Below, in pieces: positions 13,883-27,837 of a stretch of DNA of 64,000 nt. Below the pieces are notes generated by a model, which was given only the letters and a program-made list of their open reading frames with translations, was not told the origin of the DNA and did not search any database. How positions within the stretch are numbered: the stretch's first letter is position 1; each line of letters opens with the position of its first letter. The DNA is taken from the NCBI GenBank assembly GCA_006538405.1, contig BJKQ01000007.1:248001-312000 (forward strand). Reading direction: 5' to 3'. Source of the stretch: Hansfordia pulvinata. Lineage: Eukaryota > Ascomycota > Sordariomycetes > Xylariales. A program made the translations under genes and the position numbers.

Positions 13883-15561
13883 CCGTCCAGGCCGGCCCTC
13901 GCATCGTCCGATGGTGAGCCTCGTCAAGAAGCCGGGGTGCGGGCGTAGCTCCGGGGATCAGACAACAAGGGACGCACGCGGTCGGCGGCGCGGGAATGAA
14001 GGATACACTGGCGGCCATGTTACTCGGATGTCTTCGCCGCTGTGGAGCCCGCAGCGTGCAGTGAGGCGCACGGGTACCGAATCTCGGCAAGGGGCGGCTG
14101 TTGCTCGAGGTAGACTTGGGCGGCTTTCCCGCGCAGCCGGCGCAGCGAGAGACTTTGACGAGGAGACCGAGGGGAGCGCGATTCTCGATGATGATGATGA
14201 TGACAACAGCCGGCATCCACCAGACGCACCCGCCACCCGCCCCCGTTTCCCCCAGACTCACTCGGCCCAGCACGTGTTGGAGGAGGCGAAGAGCGAGCGG
14301 CTGCTGTAGCCAGGCCGCCCCCAATGCAAGAACCTCTTTCTCATTGCATGCGCCATACATTGCCACTTGCAACCAAGCCGCGCGGGCAGAGCAGGCGTCA
14401 TGCACTGCCTTGCCGGTGCCCTTGTCGCATTCGACGAGCATTCTTGTAGGTTGGGGGCCCGGTTCGCCTCCCCTTCCCCGAGAGCGATCCTGCCGAGGAA
14501 GGCGACGGGCAGACAGCCCACCACTGCACTCTCACGCTGAGAGGCCGATCTCACGGACTGGCCGATCGGCCGCAGGAGTGTTACCTTCGGTGGGCGTCCT
14601 GGAGACGAAGCCCGAGTATTATCAGCCGGATAACTTTGGAGCCTGGGTGTTCTGGGCGGCGCAACGGCCATTGACGACGTCTGCTTATCAAAGGCGAGGC
14701 GATGTCCTCCGGCTTGTCCTGCATCCTGCAGACCTGTACACGTACTCGCATGGAGGGCCCCAGGAACGTGGCGGTGATAATTGGACAGCTCCCAATGTAG
14801 CACTCGCGGCGCCCTCTCATCTGGACGCGTCTGGAAGCCAGCTTGGAAACCCCGATGGAACAGGTACCATCTTGGGGACGCTAACAAGGCCAGCCTAACT
14901 TATTAGTTGCTGGGCGTGAAGGAGGCCGAGGAGCCGTCCCCCGGACACCGGCCATCTGCTCCGTCTTTGTGCGTGTTGGGCTTTTGATGAAAGGCTGGCG
15001 GGTTGTACGCGTAGCCTATAACGAACGCGCTGGCCTTTGGCATGACCAAGCCGATGGCCCCGACCCAACTGCGGACCAAGGGGTTGGTTGAGGTGTTCGC
15101 ATCTCGAGTGACGGGGCGCAACTTGACGACGGATACTCGCCCTGGTGATTCTGCAACCGTGCAGATCCCGCCATCGTCCGTCGCTTGATCAGCCGGCTGC
15201 TGGCCTTGCTCGACCTTATCCCACGTACTCTCGTGCCTCAGCTCCCACTCTAGGCACGATTACCGTTTCCAAGGCGCCACGCCGCCATGGTTCTCGGGGG
15301 CCACTGCATAAACGAGTGCAGCGGTGATTGGGCCAGCCCGAGACAAAGTTCAGAAGCCGTGCCACTTACCATCCTGTCGACACTAGGAGCCGTTGCTGCA
15401 GTGTTAGCACTGGGGGGGCCAGCGTACGGGCCGATATGCGACTTGACCGACGACAGAAACAGGCATGGATAGCCCGGATGGCGTCAAATCTCGACACCCA
15501 CCCCTCGGAGAATTCATCGACAGGCATCACGGGGGGGTGGGTTCAAGGGGAAGAGGGGAAA

Positions 15562-15581
15562 GGGGGGGGGGGGGGGGGGGG
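15562..15581. repeat. Poly-G run, 20 bases
   Basis: An uninterrupted G homopolymer in a G-rich stretch, part of the same class as the runs at 3936 and 10364. Confidence 0.9.
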
Positions 15582-18500
15582 TGTGGCTCTCGCGGGGGCA
15601 GGGTCCGCCACCAGCTGTGCCGGGCAAGCCCGGGCACCCAGAAAGCCCACGGGCAGAGCGTGTGGGAGGAACGGGATTCCCTGGGATCCGCTCTGGATAT
15701 GGCAAAGTCTTCCGACGCTGATGAGCCCTGATGAGGCTCAGCTGGGCTCTGTAGCCACCGCCGCAAGCCACGCAAGATCCAGCGTGTCGACTCTGGCCGC
15801 CCTCCCTGCGCGCGCGCGCACCAACGCCACTGTCATGGCACTGGAGTTAGACCTGCATCCCGAGTCAGCGGCCTAACTGAATACTCGTAAGAGCTCCCAT
15901 TCTGCGGCGCGCGACCAAGATCCGCGCCAGAGAGCCCGCGGGCGGGTGCGCCGCCCATCAGTCAAAGACAATCTGGAGAATCTGAGACAACCTGGAAGCA
16001 GCCGCAGACAGATCTCAAAAGCCCTGGCACGGACCTCGGCAAGGATGTTGGCGTTGGAGCTGCAGCTAGTTGCTGGGACCTTTTACACAGCAGACCACAG
16101 ACGGCCGGCCACCCCTGCTCTCGGGGGACTCGTACGAGTACAAGGGGTGGCAGAACGGGGATTTGCTTTTTTGGATGCATGAACACAATTAGGAGACCTT
16201 TCCTCTCTGCGCGCGATCCTCTGACCGAAAGCCTCCAGTTTCAAACGTGGCACGGCGGACCCGTGCTGTCGGATCTGGCGGGTCAAGCAAGACTTTCGAG
16301 TACTCGTCGCTTGTTTGAGGCTCCTTGTGGTTGCTTTTCTCGCCAGAACATGTGGCAGTCGGTGCCTCATGAGTTGGTTCTCTCGGTAGCCACGACGAGA
16401 AGGCGAGACATGACGGGCGGGTGTGCAGGTGTGAGAGTGTGCGACAGCGCGCGCCTCCTGGTGAAGACTGGAGTCTTGAAGAAACAGCCTGGACGGACGG
16501 CGGGCTCTCGGGGGAGCCCTGCCGCCCCCCACCGCCGACTCCCAAGGGCCATTGCACTCTGACGCACGCGATGTACAGCTCGCAGCCTGCGTGATAGAGG
16601 CCACTGATGACTGGTCCTCGACGTGTGCCAGGGATCGTCGCCGGCGCGACAGAGCGCCTACCACGGAAATCAAAGGACGGGCGCAGAATGCAACCCTTTC
16701 CCTGACGTGCGTCGCTTCTGCCCTATGCTTTGGTGCATCTCCGTTCCCGTTTTCTCATTGGCAGGCAAGCCATGGTCTAATCTGGCCAAGACGAGTCGTC
16801 CCCAACATTTCACATCACGACAGTCGACCTGCCACTTGAAGTTGTCATCGCCCCCGCGGCATGGTGAGAATCAATGGCGAAGGCGAGGGCGGAGCGTCGG
16901 CTACTCGCAGCTGGTATAGGACGCTAGGACTGCACCTGAACTTGGAGAGCGGAGAGCAAGAGCCAGTCTTACGGATTCGCGGGCCCGGGCGAGGCAAGCC
17001 AAGAAAAGAATGGCCTGCCCGCCACTTTCGTCTTTGGCTGTCCCGTGTCGGTCCGGCGTTGGTGGTCCCTGGGCCGTCTCGATGGTGTTATCGTGTTGCA
17101 TGGCAGCCAAGGGGCAGCACCAGGTAGGTAGGTAACGTTGAGCACCCTATCTTCCCTGTTATCAGCTTACCTCAGGCAGCAGCAATGCGACTTCGGCACC
17201 CGCGCGGTTCTCGAAGTCTTCCTCTTGCAGCGACGCAAGTGGTGGTTCGACCCAGCCTCTCCCTCCATCACAACCGCCATAAACGCCCATACCGCGAGCC
17301 GGGCTTGTTGCAGTGGCGAGTTGGCCCGCCGGGCAGAGGGGAACCCTTTACCGCTTTTTTCGTTGCTCCAACTGAGAGAATCGATCGGCCTTTGTTCTAG
17401 ACCAGGCTGGGGCCTCTATCTTTTAAGGTCGTGTGAGCCCCCAGATGCTTGCTAGTCGATTGTGTTTGTCATGATTGGAGGCTCGGAAGCAGCTTGTCCA
17501 GCGTCGAGAGGAGAGCCACGGCCCGCATGCCCGGAAAGGCTTCACCCACAGGTTGTACGGGTCTGCTAGAGAGGGCCGGCAGAGGCTAAGAGCCAGTCCT
17601 GTCCCATGCTGCCACCTCAAGTGGGAAACAGGCCCGTCGGGTTGTGGGGAACTTGGGGTAACTCAGTGAGCAAGACCGCCCAATGAGCCTTGGGCCACCG
17701 ATAGGCTGGAGGCGTTTCCCGGACATGTCTCTGTCACTAGGTGGGCGCCAGGGTCGCGACGCATCAGTACCGAATGACATGCATCGCTGCTAGCTGCTCT
17801 GTCCCAAGGCCCGGTCGAGGGAGGGCACCCAGATGGCCTCATGGCACAGCGGGCCTTGTGATTGGGTCGAGGCGATGGGCGCGATCCCATCAAGGAAACC
17901 CACGGGCCGCGGATCATGGGCCAATCAGCGGTGCGCTAGAAGGGCCGAAGAAAGCGGCGGCGGAAGCTGCCTGGTGGCAAGAGGTGTGGGTGGGCATTCA
18001 AGCGCCGCCTACCCCAGATGCTTCCCGCAGTCGCCGTCATGCAAGGCCGCCGCTGTTTGCCATCCCGAAGCTGGGCTAGTCATTCGTCCGCCAGCCGGTC
18101 CACGGGTGGGCGGACGGGCAGAGGTTGACTGCCTACCCGTACAAGAGACGCAGTATTGGTGGATATGGCTGCCCAAGACCCTCCGCGGACCCGCCCCGAC
18201 CGTGTCTCTCTGTTGCGCCGGATCCGCAGTGCGCCAGGGCGTGCGAAGGCACAGAGGGTTTGCCTCGGCTCACATGCCATCGGCCCCGGCCAGGAAGCGC
18301 CCGTCCGTGCGATGAGTAGCGGGCGGCAAACGCCACCCGGGCTGCTTGTCCGTGTGGCGGAAGGCCGCTCCCTCCTGTGTCTGCGAGGGCCAGACTAGCT
18401 GTGCCGCGCGCGGTGGCGGTTCAGAGCCTCGCATTGCCAGTGTTACCCAAGCCAGGGCTGGACGGGCACGCGGGGGTACGACTTTGAGGAGGGTGGCGTG

Positions 18501-21500
18501 CGGCCGGAGAGCGCGTGTGTCGTGGAGCTGCGCGTTGAGGGGGGCGCACGTCCCCGCGTGGCCGCGAAGACAGGCTTGTCCGGCGCTCCGTTTCCCCCCC
18601 ACACTCGTACAAGGTAGCCGCGGGCCTTCTTGGTAGTGAACGGAGTCGCCGGCGGCCTGGCGCAGTAGAGAAGAGGGGTGCGGGCGTGTGGGAGGGGGGC
18701 GCCGTTCGTCTTCCTCGTAGGCTGCACCCAGAGTGTGACCTGTTTGACGATTTCGTCCTGGTGCATTGTGTCTCGGTTGCTGGGCTTGTTGGACATGACT
18801 GGGTATGTATGCAGCTTGGGTGTGCGCGTGAGAGCGTATGTGTGTGGCGGCGGCGGGGGGGATCGAGACGGAGGGGTGACTGGACGACTTTGGGTGAAGA
18901 TGGCTTCACAAAGTCCAACTCGCCTGATTCAGTCATATCATCATCGTCTTTACCGGAAGTACTGCGTACCTGGGCACAGAAGGCAGGTGCATCACCTGCA
19001 AATCGAGACGTGAGGCAAGAGCGCTCGTAACATGAGTCTGTGCCCAGCATCTCACGAGTACCTTAGGTATAGAGGTATTGACACACCATACCTTAGGTAC
19101 AGACTGCCAGTAGTGGAGGTACTTCATATGCAACTGGTGTCGGGCCCTCACCAGGCGCTTTACTGACATGTACGTATCCGTAGATGCATGTCTTGACCTC
19201 AACTGCAGTTGCGAGTACTCGTACTGCACTGGGAGGTGCGGCAGGCGCAGGCTCACGATGGCGGGGCGAAACTGTGCAGAACAGGGCCACGAAATGTACA
19301 CTGTACTGAATGTACAGTAAAGTCCACTCGTTACCGCACGTCTCAGAGACCCGGCCAGCAGCTTTCAGAGTGTCCCTTCAAGGCCGAGCCTGCATGAACC
19401 CCCCTGCGCCCGCAGTCGAAGAAGCCCGCGGCCCATTGCTTTACATCTGTAGGTAAGGGGGCTCGCAAATCACGTACGGGTCCAGTTGTACGAGTGATAC
19501 CTGGACACTCAAGTTCCATTCCATCCAATGTTGGTGCCTCGAATGCCACACTGGATGTGTACTCGTACGAGTATGCCCTGCAGCCATTCGGGTATCAGCC
19601 GACTAGTCTCGATCGGGTCACCGGGGCCCCCCGGGGCTCGAGGCTGGCGCGGAAATTGGAAGGGGCGGCCAGGCGCCGCCCTGCGCCGTCACACGTCTCC
19701 CGATCCGTGACTGGGGCCGGGGCGTCGCTGCACGGCTGCCAATCACACTGTCCGCCCAGCCGGCCCAGTCCGACTCTGCGTTGTTGCGCCCATAGGCCGT
19801 CGCCAATTCTTCCTCTCTTCTGTAGGTCTCTCTCGACTCACTCTACCTACCAGTATACCTGATCCCGTCTGTCTGGCTTCACCTTCTCCAGCCCTTCTCA
19901 CCAAGCCGCCGGCCTCCTGACTGAGCAGACTATTCCCCATCACCACCGGGCCGGCCTCACTGCGGGCATACTCGTACACACACACACATTTATACACACC
20001 CATACCACTACCCCGCGCTACTGACAAGGCTGTCTCGCCGCCGTGCAGCTCGCCCGCCATCACCACCGTCACGAGACCGCGATGCCCCTCTCGCCACCGC
20101 CGGCCCTTGCCTCGATCCATCCCTCTGCCCAGCAGTGGCGGGCTACCTGGCAGATGCCGCGCTATCCCCGTGCCCCCCGAGTAATCGTACCCTTCCAGGC
20201 GTGGAGGCCGCAGCAGCAAGCAGCACAGCAGCGGTCGGTCGGGGGTAGGGTTCAACGGCCAGCTCCACTCTTCGCCGGCTTACCAGTCCGCCATGTGATT
20301 GGCTTCTGCCACGCCCCTCGACTTCCCGCACTGTTGCAACGTTGCGTGGTATGCTCTTGGCACGGCCCTCATCAGCTCTCTCCATACTCCGTACACCACT
20401 GGCGTCCCACTGTCTCTTCGCCCGCGCCGCGCTCTGGGGCACGCAGGCCCTATCGCCCCTCCGCCCTGGTGTCCACTCAGCCCTCGTTATGTAAGCTGCC
20501 TGTGTCCCTGTCCCGTTCTCCTGCGCGAATCCCGAGGGCATGCTCAACATGATCGCCGCCTTGTCAGATGCTCACCATCTCGAGTCGAATGCAACATGGT
20601 CCTGTAAGAGCCGACACACCTTTTGCCCTGCCCTCGCTGTCACCTGGTCTACCCCGACCGCATCTGACCGAGTGACGCGGCCAGTCTTTGCCGTCGCCCA
20701 AATGAAGGGGGCGAAGACTTTAGGGCCTCTCGAAGACTCCGACAGCCTTGTGTGTCCAATGACGGTCCATGTCCCTCCTCCTCTAGATCAGCTCTCCATT
20801 GCATGGACCGTGTGCCGGAAGGAAGTTTGCCACCAATGCCGGGAGGCGAAAGTGAACCAACGCGCCCAGAACGGGCTCCTCACGTATTGGTTGGTAAGTT
20901 CAACATGACAGACAGGAATCCCGAGGTTCCTCGTGCTTGAAATAGCGCCTGGAATGTCGAGCTTGGACGACTCCCCTCTTGATCCCCCCAGTCGCTTTAT
21001 CGGCTCTTTGACTGCACACTCACGCACCCCTGCTGCCAGGACCAGGCAAGTGCGCCATGGAGAAGCTGTAAATGTAGATCCATGGATTTCCACCAGGGAT
21101 CATAGATTCAAAATAGAAACTCTCCACATAAATTTCTGGAGGACCCTGGCTGACATTTGGGGCTTCTGGTAGGACAGACTCCGCTGAGCAGCTGGTACCT
21201 ACCCGTGCCACCAAGCACAGGCACCCAACTGGTTGCCTTCATGGCTCTCCCCCGTTCAACTACCGCCAAGCCCGAAAGCCGTGCACGCGTGTACCAGGGC
21301 AACTTTTGTCGAGCCCACCAACACCCACCCCTACTTAGGTAATACGCCACTGCGGCATACTTGCACGAGGCTTACAGTGGGTAGAGTGCGCTGTGGGGTG
21401 GCGGCTTGCTCAAGCCTGCCAGGGCCCGCCCTCAGTCTATTGAACAGATACTCGTACTTGGACACAGCAGCCGGGGCACCAGGGCAACTAACGGTGACGC

Positions 21501-23647
21501 CGTTGAACACACGCAGACAGACCCTGCCTCCCCTCTGACCCTCACAGCCCGAGGCCCACCTTCAACCACAATCACGAGCTTCTGGTTGGCGAGCCTGCCT
21601 CGACCGCGTCCGAGATCGACGATACCATTGCCTAAACTCTGCACAACTCGGGTTGCCATGTGAGAGACCGCTTCACGACCCCATCGGTAGGGCAGCGGTA
21701 GCCTCTCTGTGGCTGGGCAAGAGTTCGTTCTGTTGGCCTGGCCTCGACCGCGCCTACTGTGAAGAGCTCGAAACAAGGGACTGGATCCTTTCCCCCCAAC
21801 TCTGCGGGAGATGCTGAGAACACGCCCCCGGCGGAGCGCGCGCCTGGGATGCCCAGGCCAGAGACTGCTCTCGCATAAAGCGGATCGCCTGTGCCACCAA
21901 CACCAGGGCGATTATGTGGGCTGGCGTGATACTTCCAGCCCGGCTCATAGGCCCCATCCATGAATGCCGACGGCATTCCGCCGGCAACCTCCTGAGTACG
22001 AGGGCTTGCTTCACCAGCCACAGACAGGGCCGACACGGACCCCATCGGTGACTTCGATGGGCACTGAACCCGCGTTCTCCATCGTGAGCTCCTGATCATC
22101 TGCCTGTCATTTAACAGCTGTTCGGCAGTGCTTTGTCAACCGTGCCTACATGGACGCCTCGGGGCTTGTCTCGGCCGAATTTCGTGGTCTGACGATTCGG
22201 AGGTGCCTTGCCAGGATTCTGTGAGCAAAGCCCCTCCCCCCTGGACACACTGAGCCGGAGCTCGGCTTCACGTGAATTTAGCTTTTCATCGCTACGGCGT
22301 TCTGACGAGGCCCCTTCACAGCTCTCAGGCAGAAGCGTAGCAGCTAGCTCTCGATGCCCACAACACTTGATGCTACGCGAGCTATCTTTCCTCAATATGT
22401 CAGTTCAGCGACCGGGTCACCCCCTTTCGGCCTCGTCACCATGTTCTGTGACCAGCACTCCAACTGCTGCCGCAGCCCCTTTCTCGCTTCGGGGTGCCTC
22501 CCGTCAGGGTCGTCGACGACCGGACGTTCCCCGCCACCGCACGGCATTAGCCTCCAGGTCACCGAAACAATGAGCTGTTCCATATTGCTGGTATATGGCA
22601 ATCCTCCTATGCCTTTCCCATGCTCAACCCTCATGACATGGGCATCAGAAGGGCCGACCTCGACGCCGGCGCACGCAGGCCTTCTCCAACTACAGGTGCA
22701 GCCCGCCCCCATCTTTCGACGTACATGGGACTAAGCCCGAAGCTCTACTGCCGCCGAAGCTGCGGCCCATCGTGGTGTAGAGCGTGTGGGAGGGACCCAG
22801 AGTCGAGATAAAGTTTGCGGGGACTATGAAGATACAACAGACGTACAACGTCGTAGTCACCGGCATGTATCCCACCCTGTACCTGACGATAAAGCCAGGA
22901 ACGTTGACGATGATGGCACCGTGGTGCCTGTACACTACCCTGCATGCATGTTTGCGGGGTGGGATGGGCTGTGTCCTCCTGGATAGAGTATGTGGTTATC
23001 GCGTCGGCCCTGTTTTTGGGGCGACGGCGAACTCGCGCGCGCTATTGGGTGTGTCTGGTGACCCCGTTCAGGTTGTGCCACGACGGCACTGGATCGCCAG
23101 CTCGCCCACTTATGCAGGTCACAATGAGCTTCCATTAAAGTTCAAGACACATGATACCCGCAGTATAGAGCCTCCGAACGATCCCGCGCTTTATCTCACC
23201 TCGGGGTCAGTCGCCGGCGGGACGCGGGGCAAGCAGATAGACAACAAGAACCGACGATCCCCTCGTGGATGCGCGCCGGGCCAGCAACGCGGCTGGCCGC
23301 TCTCCAACCTCCGCTCTCTCCCCCCCCTCGCAGCCCTGAGCGCCCCTCCCCTTCTCCATACAAGAGTCCCCGCGAAACCTTGCTTGCCCCGGAGGACTTG
23401 CTCAAGGGAGGAGGAGGGAGGGCACACAACCCGCCCACCCGTGTGTGGTGGCCAGTCACGTTACGGTAGGTGCGGTCACAACGCCCATCTATCTCCCCCG
23501 CCCGTAAGGCATGCCAAGGCGCGCCGGGTGTGGCTGCATGTGAGTGGGCGTGAGGGTGCGTGGTGTACGGCTCTGTTCTCTAGGTCGGCAGACATCTGTC
23601 GTTCCGTCAAGGCCGTTGTCGTCAGATCACACTCTCCGACTTCGAAT

Positions 23648-23648
23648 A

Positions 23649-23680
<32 letters not shown>

Positions 23681-23681
23681 C
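23648..23681. repeat. ACGC tetranucleotide microsatellite
   Basis: About eight tandem ACGC units. Open frames reading HARTHART across it are artefacts. Confidence 0.9.
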
Positions 23682-26600
23682 TCTGTCTATCTTTCTCTCT
23701 GTTTCTCTCGCCCTTTTCCCACTTTCATGCCAAGCATCCCACTCCTACCCTTCCTCTGTCAGGTACGCTGCTCCCACCCCCACCCTCTACGAGGATGCTG
23801 GAGTCGCATCGGAAAGGGTCCTACACAGCTGGGGTGCCTCATCCGGCTCAGGCGAGCGGGTCGCCCTATGTACGTATGGTAGGGGCGGTCGAGGGAGCGG
23901 GAGTGCCGGGCTGGCCGATGATTGGCGACGACGGAGCGCACACACAGGGAGAAGGCTGGCAACGTTGCTGTGCCACGAGATCTGGCAGTCCATCTGGACT
24001 GCCAGCCACGCCATACTAGGTTGTGAGTGTCCGGCTGAGGCCTCGCCCCGAAGAGCGTAGAACGTAGGCTGTCTGTAGTTGGAGTTTGGACTCTGTGTGC
24101 CGTTCGAGCGGCCCAGCGAAGCGGGAGCTGGCATCGATGCCTGCCGTTGTCCCGGGCGGGCTTGATAGGGCGTCTCCGAACGCTCTGGGCGTAAAGACGG
24201 AGTCTATGGAGACCTTGTGTGTATCGATGCCACATTAGTATTTCGGGGTCTACGCGTGTGGCTGGTAAAGCGGATGTTATCGTAGTCATGTTGCGAGTTG
24301 TCGGACCGCCCAGCGACGAGGTGCTCCCATGCCACGCTGCTGAACTCTGGCGGCCTTGCGAACTGCAGTCGGCGGTCCGGGTAGACTGTGCCGCGAAGCG
24401 GAAACTCACTCGGGACGAGAGACGGGAAAGGGGGGATCTGTCATTGTTCCTTGGGTGTCTCTGTCTCAGGGGCCACGCACTCAGCTTCCATCGTCCCCAG
24501 ATCTGTTTTCCCCAGCAGACTTGGGGTCTCCTGCTGTCTTGGATGACTGACTGCTCCCCCCTTTTCCTTCTGGGAAGGGCTAAGCGCGGTATACGGTGCC
24601 TGTACATTTGCCGAATCTCGTGTGATTGTTTGTCGTCTCGAACGTGAGAGGCCGCGTCAGCGTAAGGTGGGTGGCGCCCGGCACGCCAAGCTTGGAACTT
24701 CGCCGGCTCGGAGGCATGGGGAGAGAGGCCCCGGGGGAACGAGCGGGCGGCGCGGCGCGGCTCACGTGGGCTCGTGCCGGTCGTGATAGTCCGCCAGCCC
24801 AGCTCGGACGCGTCAGCGCGGTCCAGCGAGTCCTCTCGTCGTCCGTCTCCTGCGCCTCGCTGCCACGCCCTGGAGTGGCGGGTGGCGGGTGGGTGGCGGA
24901 GCGATGCGCGGCCATGCGGCGGTGAACGGCTAGCTCTCTGCCGCTTCTCTGGCGTGAGCTGACGACCTTGTCTTGTCTCAGAGGCCTCAGGAAAGGGCCC
25001 CGGCAGAAAGGAAAGGCTCGTCACCTATAGTCCTAGATGTTCGTATACCGGCAGAGAGCAGCGGGAGAAGGGGGCATCTGCGGCGGAGACGACAATGGAA
25101 AAACCCTCCCCAGCTACGCACATGCTGTTGTGTTATTGGGAAGACTCAAGCCTACTTGTGTCACGGGACAGCCACCGCCGGTGGGCTTGGCTTGCCCGTC
25201 GCACAATCAATCTACGTGCGCGGAAGGCGGGCGGATCAGTCGCCGAAAAGTCCCCAGGAGTCCGCACTCATCTTCCTCCAGGAGCGGACGTTCTGATGGG
25301 TTGAGATCCGTCTCACGCGCCTGGCGCAGCTGCTAATATTTTATTGTTGATCTGGTTGAGACCCATTTGGAGGGAGGGGGGGGGCGTTTCGTTGGGTTAC
25401 GTGTGCTGGCACTCTTGAGAGGCGTCTGTTTACTCAGGCAGACTGCAACTGTCTACGATGCCTAAAAAAAAAAAGGCAAGCAGAGACCTTGAGACCGTGT
25501 AGCGCGAGGATACAGTCCCTTCCAGGTGGGCTCACTGAGCTGCACCAAGGCCATGGGGGCCAGCAGACGAGCCATGCGAGAGGCCGTTTGAGATGTGGCA
25601 CTCTCGTCGCGACAGTCTAAGATCGAAAACGGGCTCACGGTACATGGAGCTCCTCAGATTTAGAATGGAATATAGGTGCACACGGGCGGGGGCTTCGTCT
25701 GTGTATTAGAGCTCAAGGATGTCAGGAGTGGCCAGGTGGGTGGTTGAACTCTACGAGAATCGGTTCGTCTGTCAGTTGCACACGATGGCTCACTGGTCGT
25801 GGTGATCACAGGAGGTGTAAAGACAAGACCACTCTTGGAAGCTTGTCATCTGGGTAGAACCGGCTCAGAACACAAGCAATATCTAAGTGGATTTCACCAC
25901 GCTGCCCCCTTTACCAGACTGCGAACTCGGTCTTAACACTACGCTGGCATCCGACCCCAGAAGCAGCTGAGCCTCCTGACAGTCACTGGCTTAACAGAAC
26001 AGACTGGAGTCTTATTGCCGTAGTCATTGTCGTTATGAGGTAGTGATATACGTCTATTCTATAGCCCTTCACGAAAAGGCGAGCCTCCCTCGGGTCTGTA
26101 CGTTCACTGTGACGACGCTGGCATGTGCTCGACGGGACCGCTCCGCTGGGTTTTGGGAGTGTTGACTGATAGGTCTCGTATTGGACTCTCCATTTCTCTA
26201 TCAAGTACAGCATCACGCTCTCGGTCCCCGCGGAGCATATTCGGCTTGTCTCATCTGCAATCGTACGGCCGCCGGTTGCACTGTTCTCGATCCAAGTCGA
26301 CAACATTTCTTGCTCAGCGACTGGTTCGGAACAACTTGATCATCCACCTGGTCGTCTCATGCCAGCAATCAGAGACTCGCCGATCTCGTCTACGCAAGAT
26401 ATGCTTTGATTGCGATGATGCCTTCGATGTCAGCCATAGATCACCGACCCGCGTGCACAGAGCCGGTAGACTGCAACTTCTTTTACTTTCTCGTCGTTTT
26501 GCTCCGTGTCCGCCGAAGCGGAAGGCGAAGCCCCTTTCAGCGAAACTTTTGCGCTTCTTATCATTTATGCGTCTTGAACTGTCCAGTTCAGCATGCTCAT

Positions 26601-27837
26601 CAACAGTACTGCGCCGCTTGGTGGCACTCGTTGATCATCGTCTATGCATAGCACCATTAGAGAAAGCGGGCCTTATCAGGCTGTCTCGCGTGTCCCATAC
26701 CAAGTGAACCACTCTCTGCGTGATGTGAGCAGACGTCACGTCGGAACGCTCTGCGTTGCGGAATTTGCCTTTTTTGACTGTCTATCGAAGGCGTCCCGAA
26801 GTCTCACTGCTGTTGTTGCCGCTGCCGCTGCCGCTGTCGTTGGAAGCGATGGCGGCCATGACAAAACGACAAGACACCATGCGAATGGTTCTCAGCAGGT
26901 CATGAACACCAAGAGCACCGCATCTCATCAATCCCGCTGTTCATGGACCGACCGTGTTGAGCCCACGCCAGCCGACACTCAAGTCAACTTTACCGTCCGA
27001 GCTGAGCTCACCATCGCAAGCGAGAGTCATGCAGTCACTTTCTCAAGGTCCACTATGGGTTTCCCGCTTGCAAGCCCATTGGGGCGACAAAATCTAAATC
27101 CCGAGGAATTTTGTCTGTTTTCGCATGTCCGATACACTTATAAACTCATCTAGGTGTCCGGGACTTCACTTTCAAGCGCCGGTATCTTCGACTCGCCTCC
27201 GCGCGGGTGCTGTCCATGATCGAAGCAGCTTGATGTGTGAGCCTCATACTGGGACTCTTATCACCCTACCGATATTGGGTACACACCGAGTACTTGCGCC
27301 CGTCGGCCTGGTTCGGCCCTACAATCGCTCCCCTGCGTGGACTGCCTTTCCGCGCGGGATCTTGCAGACAACTACGAATCGCATGCAGAATGCGGAACAC
27401 TTGGCGTTCGCCTATTGAGTGACCGGGTTTGATCGCTCGCAGACATGAAAGGGCATCTGCGGACTGCCAGGCAGTCGCGTCTCCTGGTGGGGCAGACCAA
27501 ACCGATAATTGTGAATAGTGAAAGGTCATGGGGGGATATGTATTAGAGCTGTATATAGGTCATGAGCGGTGGCCGAAAGGTGTCGTGGTGTGTGCACCAA
27601 GACCCAGCGGACCAGCCACGAGTCGTCGCGCAAGATACGCGCGCAGTGAGCGTTACAAAATCTTGATACAAATCTCGGCGCCGAGTTATAGATTCGGGCC
27701 CCTGCAGCGACTGGTCAACGCGTTGAACCGTAGCAGCCGGTGCGTGATTGCGGACCTTCGCCGGGCAAGGTTGACCGAGGCCGACGGGCCCACGTGGATG
27801 AAGGGGCGAGAGCCAGGGAGCGACAAAGATGCTAGAC

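Larger units (their letters stand above)
7586..27837. other. Gene desert of about 20 kb
   Basis: I see no gene I can support. Open frames up to about 420 codons occur on both strands but are low-complexity, mutually overlapping and without motifs or coherent splice structures. The stretch starts with the upstream region of the regulator at 4966-7585, including AT-rich TATATAATAT-like sequence near 7783-7793 and 7702-7711. It contains long G runs, a TCCTC pentamer array, an ACGC tetramer array, a GA tract near 8290-8306 and many short palindromes. 25.3-27.5 kb looks less GC-rich than the rest by eye. Noncoding transcripts or an unusually long regulatory region are possible but not shown. Confidence 0.55.

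Noticed and set aside
22784..25024. Open frames over 400 codons on both strands of the gene desert
   Set aside because: Composition is Arg/Pro/Ser-rich and low-complexity, the two overlap antisense, no motif is visible, and they cross the ACGC microsatellite.
25983..27153. Open frames of 107-194 codons in a less GC-rich part of the desert
   Set aside because: No motifs, no splice pattern joining them, and readings on both strands compete.
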